Of a stretch of DNA of 64,000 nt, positions 33,447-44,351 are shown piece after piece. Within the stretch, counting starts at the first letter, position 1, and each line of letters begins with the position of its first letter. The DNA comes from Orlajensenia flava. GTDB taxonomy: Bacteria > Actinomycetota > Actinomycetes > Actinomycetales > Microbacteriaceae. The position numbers and the translations under genes were made by a program. The DNA is taken from contig NZ_SSSN01000005.1 of NCBI RefSeq assembly GCF_004801905.1, forward strand, positions 186,001 to 250,000, in the 5' to 3' direction. Under the pieces are notes generated by a model that saw only the letters and a list, made by a program, of their open reading frames with translations, made no database searches and was not told the origin of the DNA.

Positions 33447-36210
33447 GCGGGGCTGGCGTGCGATCGAGTCTCGGCATCCGCTGGCGGCGGCTGGTCACCT
33501 TCGGCATCGCCCTGCCCGCGCGGCGCGCGGCTCGCGACGTGGGCGTGCTCGCGTGCTGGACAGTGCTGCTCGCCCTGACCGTCGCCGTGGCGATCGGTGC
33601 TCCGCGACTCGCCCTGGGCGTGGTCGACGCCACGGCGGCGGATGCGGTCGCCCAGGCCGGGGCATCCGCCGACCTCCTCGTCGAAGCCCGCGTGGCGGCG
33701 ACGGGCGGCGCGTTCGACGTACCGGTGATCCCGCCCGAGGATATCGTCGCCGTCGCGAAGAGTGTGGCCGATAATCTGCCGCCGACGCTGGCTGCGGTCC
33801 ACCGCGACAGCACGCTCTCGGTGCTCACCGGGGCGATCCCGACCGAGCCCGTCGCGGGCTCTCCCGCTACCTCGCTGCGGGTGCAGGTGCGCGCCGGCCT
33901 GCTGACGGCTTCCGCATCGCGAGCCCTCACGGTCGTCGACGGACGCCTGCCCGCCGACTCGGCCGGTGTAATCGAGGGGGTGGTCTCCCGGTCGACGGCG
34001 GATGCCGCGGGCATCGTGGTCGGGACGCGCCTGGGGCTCTCCTTCGCCGGCGCGGTGGGGGCCCAGGTCGAGATCGTCGGCATCGCCGAGGCGCCCGCCT
34101 CCTCTGTCGCCGCGTCTCGCCAGATTCCGAGCTCGTTCCGTGCCCCGACGTCGGGCGCCGGGTCGTCGGTGGGGACGACGGTGCTTGTGACCCCGACCGG
34201 ACTCACGGCGGCCGTGCAGGCGGGCGGCGAACCTGCGACCGCGACGATGCGGGAGAGGGTTCGTCGGCCGGCGTTCACCGCGGATCGCGTCGATGAGGTC
34301 GCGCGCGAGTCGCGGCAACTGGAACTCGATCCGTCGTCGCTGCTGCCGAACTCGCCGTACACGATTCAGGCACGCAGCACCTTCGACGACGTGCAGCTCG
34401 CCTTCGCCGCGCGTGAGCGTACCGTGCGCGCGCAGTTCGTGGTGCTCACCGTGGGCGTGCTCGCCATCGCCCTGCTCGTGCTCCTCATCATCGGCGGCGT
34501 GCTCGTGCGGAGACGGGCGGCGGATGTCGCGCTCGAGCGTGCGCGTGGATCGTCGCTGTCGGCGGTGGCCTTCCGCGCGGCGGGGGAGGCCGTCGTCGTG
34601 GGGGTGATCGGCTGCGGCATGGGGCTCGGGTTGGTCGCTGCGGCCGCATCCGCTTCTCGCGCCGCCGCCGCACCGGGCCTCATCGTCGACCCGTCGTGGC
34701 TCGTGGCGGCTCTGCTCATCGCTGTGCTCGCCCTGCCGCTGCAGACCGTGTGGCAGGCCTGGCGCGCCGAGGCTGGACGGCGGACGCCTGCGGACCGGCG
34801 CGACCGTGACGCCCTGCGTCGCCGCGCGCGAACGGTCCACGTGATCGTCGACGTCGCCGTCGTGCTGCTCGCGGTGGTCGCCGTGATCTCGCTCCAATCC
34901 CGCGGGCTCGGCGGTGGCGCGGGCGGCGTCGACCTCGTGGCCGCGGCGGCTCCCGTGCTGGTCGCGGCCGCCGTGACGGTCCTCGTGGCTCGGGTGTACC
35001 GCTGGCCGGTCCGGGCAATCGCCGCCGTGGCCCGTCGGTCGCGGGGGGCGTGGGGCCTGCTCGGGGCTGTGCGTGCGGAGCGATCGCTCGCCGTGCTCCC
35101 CCTCCTCGCCCTCACGCTCGCGGTCGCCCTCGTCGCGGCTGATGCCGTGCTGGCCGCGACCGTGCGCGCCGGGCAGGAGGACGCGTCGTGGGCGCGGGTG
35201 GGCGCCGACGCGCGTCTCGAGGCCAGGGGGGCAGATCCTATCGATGCGGACGTCGCCGGTCGCGTGCGGGATGCGGATGGCGTGACGGGGGCATCCGCGC
35301 AGTTCGTCGGCGACAGTGTCGACATCGACCTCGGAACCGCATCGACGCTCGCGACCGTCGTCGCCGTCGATCGGCACTACCCCGACCTGGTCGCCGCCCT
35401 GCCCGCTCTACCGGGAGTCGTGAGCCCCACGGATGCCGGCGCGTTCCGCTCCCTGAAGCCGAGCGGTGACGGCCCGCTTCCCGTGGTGGTCGACCGCACG
35501 GTCGCCGAACGGCTCGTGAGCGACGACCTCACCATCACGTTCGGCGACATCGACGTGCCCGCCCGCGTGGTCGCAACGGTCGACGATGGCCCGAGCGGAT
35601 CCGAGTCGGGTCCGTTCCTGTTCGCAGACCTCGACGCGCTCGCCGCTGCCGCGCCGGATGTCGTAGCGGCCGACACCGTGGTCGCCGTCGGTCCCGGCTC
35701 CGCGAGGGCCCTGCGGCTCGCGGACGCCGGCGCTGTCACCACCCGTGCGGCCTGGCTCGCCCGCTGGCGCGCTCAAGCGGATGTCGCCGGAGTGCAGGCC
35801 GCGATCGGGCTCGGCACCGGCATGCTCGCCCTGTTCGCCCTCGTCGGCTTCGCCGGCTGGATGGCGGGCGGCAGCCGGGAGCGCACCCGATCCGCCGCGC
35901 TGCTGCGAACGGTCGGGATGCCGTCGGCGGTGCGGCTGTTCCTCGCGCTCGCCGACGAACTCGCCCTCGTGATCGCCGCGACGATCGGTGGGGTGGTCGC
36001 TGCCATCGCGCTGGTCTGGGCGACGACCTCGGGGCTCGGGCTGGGCGCGCTCACCGGCGGCGTCGTCACGCCCGCGCCCGTGGTGCCCTCGGCAACCGTT
36101 CCGGTGGTGATCGCGGGCATGGTCGGGGCCGTCGCGATCGGGCTACTGGTCGACGCGGTCGCGACGAGGCGACATCGATCGATCGATGTGTTGCGAGCAG
36201 GGGAGACGAT

Positions 36211-36214
<4 letters not shown>
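33443..36214 (+). CDS. Second large FtsX-type ABC transporter permease
   Basis: The 923-aa membrane protein starts at the GTG overlapping the upstream stop (GTGA at 33443-33446). It begins SLGIRWRRLVTFGIALPARR and has an N-terminal helix (GVLACWTVLLALTVAVAIGA), an outer domain, an FtsX-like core (VLTVGVLAIALLVLLIIGGV, then LERARGSSLSAVAFRA), a second outer region and a C-terminal helix cluster with RSAALLRTVGMPSAVRLFLA. It probably pairs with the preceding permease as a heterodimer. The first ATPase overlaps its stop by 4 bp. Confidence 0.87.
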
Positions 36215-37169
<955 letters not shown>

Positions 37170-37173
<4 letters not shown>

Positions 37174-37883
37174 GCGACGCCATCGTGGTCGTCGACGACC
37201 TCACGCGCACCTACTCGAGCGGCGGCGGTGACGTCGCCGCTCTCGCGGGCGTCACCTTCAGTCTTCCGGCGGGAGCGCTCATCGCCCTCGTCGGTCGCTC
37301 GGGGTCGGGCAAGACGACGCTGCTGAACTGCCTCGGCGGGCTCGACACGCCCAGCTCGGGGCGCGTCGTCGTCGACGGGACGAATGTCGGCTCGCTCGAC
37401 GATCGGGCTCGCACCGAGCTACGACGTGACCGGGTGGCCTACGTGTTCCAGACCTTCGGACTCGTGCCGATGCTCTCCGCCGCCGAGAACGTGGGGCTGC
37501 CGTTGCGGATGCGCGGCGTGGACTCCCGTGAGCGGGAGGCGCGCGTGGCCGAACTGCTCGACCGGGTCGGGCTGGCGGATCACGCGCGGCAGCGTCCCGC
37601 CGAGCTCTCAGGCGGCCAGCAGCAGCGCGTCGCGATCGCCCGGGCGCTCGCCAACGCGCCGAAGGTGCTCATCGCCGACGAACCGACCGGCCAGCTCGAC
37701 GCCGAGACCGGCGAGTCGATCATGGCGCTGCTCGAGGACCTTGTGCGCACGCAGGGTATGACGGCGGTCATCGCGACGCACGACCTGCGCATCCGGGAGC
37801 GGGCCGACGTGGTGCTCGTACTCTCGGACGGACGGCTCGTCGACGGCGGACGGATGCCGGCGGCCGGACGCCACCGCGGCTGA
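37170..37883 (+). CDS. ABC transporter ATP-binding protein (MacB/LolD type)
   Basis: The 237-aa ATPase has Walker A LVGRSGSGKTTLLNCLGG, Q-loop RVAYVFQTFG, signature ELSGGQQQRVAIARALAN, Walker B VLIADEPTGQLD and the switch His in VIATHD. Its ATG overlaps the previous stop (ATGA). Two distinct ATPases and two distinct permeases suggest an asymmetric transporter. It ends 7 bp from the convergent corA gene. Confidence 0.92.
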
Positions 37884-37890
37884 CCGTCCC

Positions 37891-38959
37891 TCACAGCCAC
37901 TTCTTGTACTTGAACACCGCCCAGAGCCCGACGCCGGTCGCGATCATGAGCAGGATGGCGAAGGGATAGCCCCACAGCCAGTGCAGCTCCGGCATGTGGT
38001 CGAAGTTCATGCCGTAGATCGAGGCGATGAGGGTGGGCGTGAACAGGATCGCCGCCCACGACGAGATCTTCTTGACCTCCTCGCCCTGGGCGATGGTCTC
38101 CTTGGCGAGCTGCCGACTCTCCTCGCCCTGCGCGAGGCTGGCACTCGACATCCGTCGCATGGCGTCGTTCTGCTCGAGCGAGACGAGGGTGGAGTGCACC
38201 GAGAGGGCGTTCTCGAGGAGGGAGCGGCAGGTGTTGACGCGTTCCGTGATGCGGACGATGTGGTCGAGCACGTTGCGGAGGCGATTCTGCACGTCGTCGC
38301 CGGTGCCGTAGCGGTCGGCTCCGCGCAGCAGGCCCTGCACCATGCCGGGCAGCGGTCCGATGGCGCGCTGGAACGAGATGACCTGTTCGATCAAGACGGT
38401 AGATGCGCTCCGAGAGGGCGGGGTCGACGTTGCCATCGCTGAACAGGCTGTCCTCGACCTGGTCGATGTCCTCCTCGAGCCCTGAGACGACGGGCGCGTA
38501 TCCGTCGACGATCTCGTCGAGCAGCGCGGTGAGCATGGCTTCGGGGCCTCTGCTGAGAAACTCCGGCTCGGCTTCGAGCGATCGGCGGGCATCGGCCAGG
38601 TCGGGACGGATGCCGCGCCGCAGCGTGATCACGAACCGCGGACCGACGAACAGGTGGATCTCGCCGAATTCCACCCGCTCGGAGGCATCGTCGTAGAAGC
38701 CCGGGCGCAGAACCACGAACATGGTGTCGCCGTAGCGCTCGAGCTTGGCGCGCTGGTGACCCTTCTGCGCGTCCTCCACGGCGAGCGGATGAAGGCCGAA
38801 TCGCGCGGCAGCCTCGTCGATCGAGCCGGGGTCGGGGCTGCTCAAGCCGATCCACGCCACGGCGTCAGCCGAGCGCAGGAGGTCGTCGGCCTCCTCGAGT
38901 GTGCGCGGACTGGCGGTGCGGTGGCCGCCGACGTAGACGTGGCCGTCGATCGCGGTCAT
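37891..38959 (-). pseudogene. corA: CorA-family Mg2+/Co2+ transporter with a frameshift
   Basis: The 5' frame (from the ATG at 38959) encodes the cytoplasmic funnel domain, ending about LSERIYRL. The other frame then continues as IEQVISFQRAIGPL and the long helix, and ends in two membrane helices with the CorA signature YGMNFDHMPEL and the tail FKYKKWL. Together they would give a normal-length CorA (about 355 aa). Removing one T from CGTCTTGATC (minus strand, about 38392-38396) joins the frames. CorA forms a pentameric divalent-cation channel. The start overlaps the TetR stop by 4 bp. Confidence 0.85.
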
Positions 38960-39918
38960 TCGGGTGCGTCCTCGGGGGTGGTGGGTGTTGCAGCCTGATC
39001 GCTAACGATGCCGGCGGCAGGTGCCTCGGTGGTTGCGGTGACTTCGCCCGTTGCGGTGGCACCGTCTCCGGTTGCGGGGCCATCGGTGTCGCTGGGGTCA
39101 ACGCCGGCAGGTGGCGGTGTGGTGGCAGCCTGATCGGCGGCGATGGCATCCGTGATGTCACCGGCTTGGTATCCGTCGGCACCGGGTGTACTGGCGGTAC
39201 GGATGCCGGAGGTCGGCACCAGGATCTGCTGGATCGCGGGTGCGAGCGTCGCCACGAGCTCCTCCCGGTCCGCGGCGACGAGCGTCGGTACGCCGATGAT
39301 GCGCCGGCCCGTGACGACCCCCACCAGCATGGAGGAGGCGAGGCCCGCGCGGAGGGCGGCATCGGCATCCGTTCTCTCGCTTGTCCCCTGCAGCAAGCGG
39401 GATTGGATGAACTCGCGCAGCTGGTCGCTGGCTTGGTCGTTGACGATAGCGCCGCGCAGCATGGCCATCAGGGGTTCGGACTCCTCGGGCGGCCCCTCCC
39501 ACGCGCTGAGAGAGGCGCGGACGACGCGCTCGCCGAGGTGCTCGTCAGGTCCTTCGAAGGCGGTGTCGAAGCGCTCGAGCGCCGAGGGCGGGATGGCCAT
39601 CACGGCCGCGAAGAGGTCGTCTTTGGACCGGTAGAACTGCATGACCTGTGATGCGTCGACACCGGCATCCGCGGCGACGCGTCGGATGGTCGTTGCGGCG
39701 AATCCGTCGGCGGCGAAGCGGGCTCGCGCGGCGTCGAGGACGCCTTGGCGGGTGGTTATCGGGCCAGGGCGGCGCCCTCGGCGGGTGGGTGTCTGCGCGT
39801 CGGGGCGGCTTGCTGTCGCGGCGGGATGGGCGCTCGTTGATTCGGGCCGTGTGTCGGTGGCCGGTGTCGTCGGCTGCGTGGGTGGGGCCGTGCGCTCAGA
39901 GCTCTGGTCAACCGCCAT
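38956..39918 (-). CDS. TetR family regulator with low-complexity tails
   Basis: The 320-aa protein has a TetR helix-turn-helix (FAATTIRRVAADAGVDASQV, then MQFYRSKDDLFAAVMA) after a 45-residue Thr/Pro/Ala-rich N-terminal tail. The C-terminal ligand domain (SLSAWEGPPEESEPLMAMLR) ends near residue 235. About 85 low-complexity residues rich in Thr, Ala, Asp and Pro follow. Normal TetR proteins are about 200 aa, so both tails are additions. It overlaps the CorA start by 4 bp, an unusual operon partner. Confidence 0.85.
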   Translation of the reverse strand: MAVDQSSERTAPPTQPTTPATDTRPESTSAHPAATASRPDAQTPTRRGRRPGPITTRQGVLDAARARFAADGFAATTIRRVAADAGVDASQVMQFYRSKDDLFAAVMAIPPSALERFDTAFEGPDEHLGERVVRASLSAWEGPPEESEPLMAMLRGAIVNDQASDQLREFIQSRLLQGTSERTDADAALRAGLASSMLVGVVTGRRIIGVPTLVAADREELVATLAPAIQQILVPTSGIRTASTPGADGYQAGDITDAIAADQAATTPPPAGVDPSDTDGPATGDGATATGEVTATTEAPAAGIVSDQAATPTTPEDAPE

Positions 39919-40024
39919 GGGGACGAATCTACTCTCCCGATGATTTGCTCAACGGAGGGTGAGATGGTCGCTTCGCGACGGGGACGGGGCTGCCGCTCCC
40001 GATACCGGGCAGTAGCGTTGCCGC

Positions 40025-40387
40025 ATGAGTGATGACGTGCGCAACATCGCCGCTGCCCTCGACGCGATCGCGGATCCGTGGCAGCCTCACCGGCTCGCGA
40101 CGGTGAACGACTACGACGTCAAGGTCGTCAGGATCGACGGGGAGTTCGTGTGGCACTCTCATCCGGAGACCGATGAGCTCTTTCTCGTGCGCAGCGGTCA
40201 CCTGACCATTCAGCTGCGGGACCGGGATGTCGAGCTCGGGCCGGATGACGTGTTCGTCGTCCCTCGCGGCCTCGAGCACTGTCCTCGGTCGGACGGCGAG
40301 GTGACCGCGCTGCTTTTCGAGCCGCAGGGAACGGTGAATACCGGGGATGTCGGTGGGTCACGGACGGAAGAATTGCGCGAGCTCTGA
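40025..40387 (+). CDS. Cupin domain protein
   Basis: The 120-aa protein is a single cupin: VWHSHPETDELFLVRSGHLT supplies the first metal motif (two His and a Glu) and VFVVPRGLEHCPRSD the second His. It likely binds a divalent metal and could be an isomerase, dioxygenase or sensor. The substrate is not indicated by context. Confidence 0.87.
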   Translation: MSDDVRNIAAALDAIADPWQPHRLATVNDYDVKVVRIDGEFVWHSHPETDELFLVRSGHLTIQLRDRDVELGPDDVFVVPRGLEHCPRSDGEVTALLFEPQGTVNTGDVGGSRTEELREL

Positions 40388-40472
40388 GGTCACGGGCGTC
40401 TCTAAGCTGGCTCGCGTGTCGGCGCGCCCGAAGTCGAACCGAATTCTTGTTCCTATTTCATCCTGCCACGAC

Positions 40473-40531
40473 TTATCCACAGTCGAAGATAATGTCGAGT
40501 AAATGTCAGTGGGTCACGCCATGATGGAGGT
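40473..40531 (+). promoter_or_regulatory. Conserved leader of DUF222/HNH gene, copy 2
   Basis: This leader equals the one at 6287-6345 in spacing and core: TTATCCACA, then 15 bases, then GAGTAAATGTCAGTGGGTC, ACGCCATGAT and 8 more bases before the ATG at 40532. The variable middle contains GATAATG, a possible -10. Two copies at non-adjacent loci argue for selection or copying of gene and leader together. Confidence 0.6.
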
Positions 40532-42109
40532 ATGCAAAGCCCCTTGGACGCCTTCGACCGCAGCGTCGCCGCTGCACGCGAGGCGTTCCTCGGTGCCCTG
40601 CCTGCGTGGGGAGTGCGAGATTTTGGAGAGGCATTCGAGGGAATGAGCGATCCCGCGCTCTGCGGGGTGGTCGAATCGCTGTCGCAGGTCGCGCGCGTGA
40701 CCGAGTCGCTGCTCTCAGGTGCGTCGGGGCAGGTCGCCCAGCGTTCCCGGCCGGAGTTGGGCCAGGACGGATTGGCGAAGAAGAACGCGTTCTCGTCACC
40801 GCAGGGCATGATCGCCGCCGCGATGGGCAGGTCGGTTCGCGACGCGTCCAAATACATCGCCGTCGGAGAGGCGACGGCCACACAGAGTACCTTCGGCGGA
40901 ACTCGACGAGAGCCGAGGTATCCCGCCGTTGCAGATGCATTGAGCGCGGGGCGCCTCAGCGTGGTCGTCGCCTCCGGCATCACATCGATGCTCGATCGCG
41001 TCACAAGCCGAGCGGATGTCGACATGTTGACGTCTGCCGAGGTGTCACTTGCCACCAATGCCGTCGGCCAGAGTCTCGAGTTCGTCACGACGCTGATCAA
41101 GGAGTGGGAGGGCCGTCTGGACCCCGACGGTATCGAGCCACGCGAGGAGGAGCTGCGGCAGTCGCGCTTCCTCTCCGTGAGGGAGGAACGGGACGGCTCG
41201 ATCGCGCTGAAAGGTCGGTTCGACCCCGTGAACGGCGCCGCGATCAAGCTCGCGGTCGAAGCCATCGTCAGCTCTGAGCTCCGAAAGGCGCGTGACGCAT
41301 TCGGTTCCTCGAAGGCACGCGGGTTGTGCGAGCACGTCGAGCTCGATGTGGACGGCCGACCGGTTGCCCGGCCCTATGCCGGCAGTGCCCACGAAACATC
41401 GGGTGAATCCGCCGCTGACCCCACCGACTTTGCCACTGACCACGGCGGCGTGGACACCTGCAGCTGCGTCGATCCCGACTTCGAGGAGGCCCGCACCATT
41501 GGTCAGATGCGCGCCGATGCACTCGCCGACCTCGCCCGACACATCATCGGTTGCGACAGTTCGCCGGTAGCCGCCTCGACAACCCTTGTGATCCGCACAG
41601 ACCTCGACACGCTCACGAGCTCACTGGGCGCCGCGACCATCGACGGAGTCGATCAGCCGATCTCCGCCCAGACCGTTCGAGCGCTCGCCGCGTCGGCGGG
41701 CATCATCCCCGCGGTCATGGGAGGCGCAAGCGAAGTGCTCGACCTCGGCCGCGAGCAGCGTCTGTTCACGCGGGCGCAGAAGATCGCGCTCGCCGAACGA
41801 GACGGAGGCTGCACCGCCCCAAGCTGCACGCGGCCGCCGCACCTCACCGAAGCGCATCATGCGAACTGGTGGGATCGCGACCTCGGTCCATCCGACCTCG
41901 AGAACGGGGTCCTCCTCTGCTGGTTTCACCACCATCTGCTCCACCGGGCGGAGTGGACCATGAAGATCGTCGATGGACGGGTGTGGTTCATCCCCCCACC
42001 CCACATCGACCCCGCCCAGCGACCACGGCCCGGCAACAATCGCCGTCGAACGCTCCGCATCCCGACGCCGGAATCTGCAGCACTGGACGGAAACGCGGCA
42101 GCAGCGTGA
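40532..42109 (+). CDS. DUF222 domain-containing HNH endonuclease (13E12-like)
   Basis: The 525-aa protein is the second full DUF222/HNH paralogue. It has a DUF222 region about residues 30-330 and an HNH domain near 420-490 (CTAPSCTRPPHLTEAHHANW, then LLCWFHHHLLH and FIPPPHIDP). It aligns with the 6346 gene through most of its length but has an insertion around VDTCSCVDPD (about 300) and a short tail without Glu-Pro repeats. The family's biological role is not established. Relatives in mycobacteria are dispersed repeats used as phage integration sites. Confidence 0.9.
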   Translation: MQSPLDAFDRSVAAAREAFLGALPAWGVRDFGEAFEGMSDPALCGVVESLSQVARVTESLLSGASGQVAQRSRPELGQDGLAKKNAFSSPQGMIAAAMGRSVRDASKYIAVGEATATQSTFGGTRREPRYPAVADALSAGRLSVVVASGITSMLDRVTSRADVDMLTSAEVSLATNAVGQSLEFVTTLIKEWEGRLDPDGIEPREEELRQSRFLSVREERDGSIALKGRFDPVNGAAIKLAVEAIVSSELRKARDAFGSSKARGLCEHVELDVDGRPVARPYAGSAHETSGESAADPTDFATDHGGVDTCSCVDPDFEEARTIGQMRADALADLARHIIGCDSSPVAASTTLVIRTDLDTLTSSLGAATIDGVDQPISAQTVRALAASAGIIPAVMGGASEVLDLGREQRLFTRAQKIALAERDGGCTAPSCTRPPHLTEAHHANWWDRDLGPSDLENGVLLCWFHHHLLHRAEWTMKIVDGRVWFIPPPHIDPAQRPRPGNNRRRTLRIPTPESAALDGNAAAA

Positions 42110-42228
42110 CCCGGCGGGCAGCACCTCGCTCGTCTGTTTGGAGAAAGACGTCGACGCCGGAGCGGGCTACGGGAACGGACACCGTCAGCTTCGCGACACG
42201 CCGCGGGGCGACGATCCGTCCTGGCGGC

Positions 42229-42804
42229 TCAGTGCAGCGTGGGGCGGTAGATGAACTCCTGCGTGCGGCCGTCCAGCGTCTGGGTCTCCACCAGGTCGAG
42301 GTCGAAGTCGGCGGCGCCCTCGAACACCGGGTTGATTCCGGTCTGGCCGGTGATGACGGGGAAGAGCGTCAACTGCATGTAGTCGACCAGACCAGCTGCC
42401 ATCAGAGTGCGGTTCAACGACAGGCTCCCGTGCGAGCGCAACGGCACATCCGACTCCGACTTGAGTCTCGTCACGATGTCGACCGCGTCGCCGCTGACGA
42501 CGGTCGCGTCGGGCCCGTCCAGCGGCTCGTGCAGGGTGGACGACACGACGGTGGTCGGCTGGTGCCACATCCGTGTCACCCACGGATCCCGCACCTCGGA
42601 ATCCTCGGTGCTTCCCGCCAGCATCTCCACAAAGTCCCGATAGGTCTGTGCACCCAAGACCATCCGCTGCTCCGTGTCGTACAGCGCGAGGCGCCTCTCG
42701 AGCAACTCAGGACCCTGCTTGCCCCAGTAGCCGGTCCAGTCACCGCCGGTCGCGGCGAACCCATCGAGGCTCGAAAAGACGTCGAACGTGTAGGTGGCGG
42801 TCAT
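42229..42804 (-). CDS. Dihydrofolate reductase/RibD-like family protein
   Basis: The 191-aa protein starts MTATYTFDVFSSLDGFAATG and contains LGAQTYRDFVEM and LMAAGLVDYMQLTLFPVITG, the pattern of the RibD C-terminal/DHFR-like reductase family. NADPH binding is expected, but these stand-alone copies are mostly uncharacterised. A second member, only distantly similar, is at 52061. Confidence 0.85.
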   Translation of the reverse strand: MTATYTFDVFSSLDGFAATGGDWTGYWGKQGPELLERRLALYDTEQRMVLGAQTYRDFVEMLAGSTEDSEVRDPWVTRMWHQPTTVVSSTLHEPLDGPDATVVSGDAVDIVTRLKSESDVPLRSHGSLSLNRTLMAAGLVDYMQLTLFPVITGQTGINPVFEGAADFDLDLVETQTLDGRTQEFIYRPTLH

Positions 42805-42859
42805 GGCATCCTCCTCGATGCGTCAGCTCAGAGTGGGCCGAGCGTGCCAGCCGGCCGGG

Positions 42860-43057
42860 TCAGATCGCCAAGCCGGATGCCTCGGTCGCGATCGGATTCG
42901 GCTCGGACGGGTCGATCGGGTTCGGCTCGGTCGGGTCGACGGGGTTCGGTTCCGTCGGCTCGGCCGGGTTCGGCTCGGATCCGGGGTCGAAGGTGCCGTC
43001 GGGAATAGCGGCGTCGTGGTCGGGTTGGATGCTGCTGGTGAGCTCTGCGTCGGACAT
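42860..43057 (-). CDS. Small acidic protein with EPNP octapeptide repeats
   Basis: The 65-aa protein has the repeats EPNPAEPT, EPNPVDPT, EPNPIDPS and EPNPIATE after an acidic N-terminus (MSDAELTSSIQPDHDAAIPD). GAGGAGAG lies 4 bases before the ATG, so translation is likely. The repeats are encoded by degenerate tandem 24-bp units (about 42895-42975). No signal peptide is seen, so it should stay cytoplasmic. The family is not recognised. Confidence 0.6.
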   Translation of the reverse strand: MSDAELTSSIQPDHDAAIPDGTFDPGSEPNPAEPTEPNPVDPTEPNPIDPSEPNPIATEASGLAI

Positions 43058-43242
43058 GTCTCTCCTCGTCGGTGAGTTGCGATGCTCTCACTCTGCGCCT
43101 CCACCGGGCCGCCGCGACAGGGGGTTGCGGGCGCGCTACGAGCGCGGTCGGTCATGGGACGATCGCCGCTCGGGGAGAATGGAGGTCGTGTGACGCCACC
43201 GGATGATTCGGGATGCGTCCATCATCCGAGGGGAGGAGGGAT

Positions 43243-43455
43243 ATGGCCGACAGGTTCTGGCGCTTCTACGACAAGGCCAACGCCATCGTGCGCACCTTCA
43301 CGGGACCCGCCCAAGTGGGCATCGGTCGCCCCGAAGCTCCCGAGGTGCGACCCTCCGATCCCGACTGCCCGATCTGCCACCGGCCGATGTCGCAGCACCG
43401 GATCGAGCGATTCGCCGACCCGCGCACACCTACCCGGATGCACTGTCCCGTCTGA
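43243..43455 (+). CDS. Small conserved CxxC protein
   Basis: The 70-aa protein (MADRFWRFYDKANAIVRTFT, then DCPICHRPMSQHRI and HCPV) has three Cys and a His that could form a zinc site. GGAGGAGGG lies directly before the ATG at 43243. I recognise the pattern of small actinobacterial proteins with a CPIC-x-PM motif but know no function for it. Confidence 0.75.
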   Translation: MADRFWRFYDKANAIVRTFTGPAQVGIGRPEAPEVRPSDPDCPICHRPMSQHRIERFADPRTPTRMHCPV

Positions 43456-43493
43456 GCTGGCTTCGCCTGAGCCAGCACGTCCCGCGCGAGACG

Positions 43494-44348
43494 CTACCCG
43501 CGTGGCACCACCATGACGGGCACGCGTGCGGAGTTCAGCACCTTCGACGACACCCCGCCGAGGAGCACCCGACGGGCCGGCCCATAGCCGCGCGATCCGA
43601 CGACGAGGAGGTCGACATCCGTCGCCTGGAGGTCGGACAGCGCGTCGACCACCGGTCCCTCGACGAGACGGGCGGAGCCATTGACGGATGCCGCAGCCGA
43701 CACGACGGCGCGCTCGAACTGCGCCCGCTGTTCGGCGGCGAAGCCCGCCTGCTCGCCGAGGGACGGACGCACGAGCGTGTCGGGCAGGACGCTCACCAGC
43801 TCGAGCGCGGCATCGGTCTCGTCGGCCAGTGCTCGCGCCGCACCGAGGGCGGCGATACCGTCGGGGGTGTCGACGTAGGCGACGGCGATGCGGGTCGGCG
43901 GGGAGGCTGCGGAGGCGGCATACTCCCACGGCACGATGAGCACGGATCCCGGGGCGCCCTGGAGGAGCCGCTCGGCCGTGCTGCCCGGCGCGGTGCGTCG
44001 CGTGCCACGGGACTTGCGCGACCCGATCACGACGATCGCCCCCTCTCCCGATGACTCCAGCAGGTCGTGCAGTCCATGGGAAGCGGAGTCGGCGGCCACC
44101 GCGCGGAACTGCGCCGGCGGACCGTCATCGCCGAGCAGGCTCCGCGCATCCGTCAGCAGAGATTCCGCCTCCTCGCGGTTATAGGCGACCCACTCCGTGT
44201 CGACCCGGCCGATGCCGATCGGAACGTGGCCCGGATAGACCGTGACGACGACAAGGGGACGGCCGCTCGCGCGGCTCAGCGGCCCCGCGAAGGCGAGCAC
44301 GTCGGGGCCCGCAGCACCCTTGAAGGCCGCGATGAGCGGGGCGGCCAC
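43494..44348 (-). CDS. Tandem universal stress protein
   Basis: The 284-aa protein contains two Usp domains. The second has the ATP-loop pattern VVGSRGYGPARRVLLGGVSS, then KVLNSARVPVMVVPRG, and the first has VIGSRKSRGTRRTAPGST at the matching place. It starts at a GTG 3 bp after the stop of the amino-acid permease, so the two are co-transcribed. Universal stress proteins near permeases often regulate transport or respond to energy state. Confidence 0.88.
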   Translation of the reverse strand: MAAPLIAAFKGAAGPDVLAFAGPLSRASGRPLVVVTVYPGHVPIGIGRVDTEWVAYNREEAESLLTDARSLLGDDGPPAQFRAVAADSASHGLHDLLESSGEGAIVVIGSRKSRGTRRTAPGSTAERLLQGAPGSVLIVPWEYAASAASPPTRIAVAYVDTPDGIAALGAARALADETDAALELVSVLPDTLVRPSLGEQAGFAAEQRAQFERAVVSAAASVNGSARLVEGPVVDALSDLQATDVDLLVVGSRGYGPARRVLLGGVSSKVLNSARVPVMVVPRG

Positions 44349-44351
44349 GGG

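Noticed and set aside
32582-35377. 931-codon minus-strand frame opposite the ABC permeases
   Set aside because: Arg/His/Asp-rich shadow with no motif; the opposite strand encodes clear FtsX permeases.
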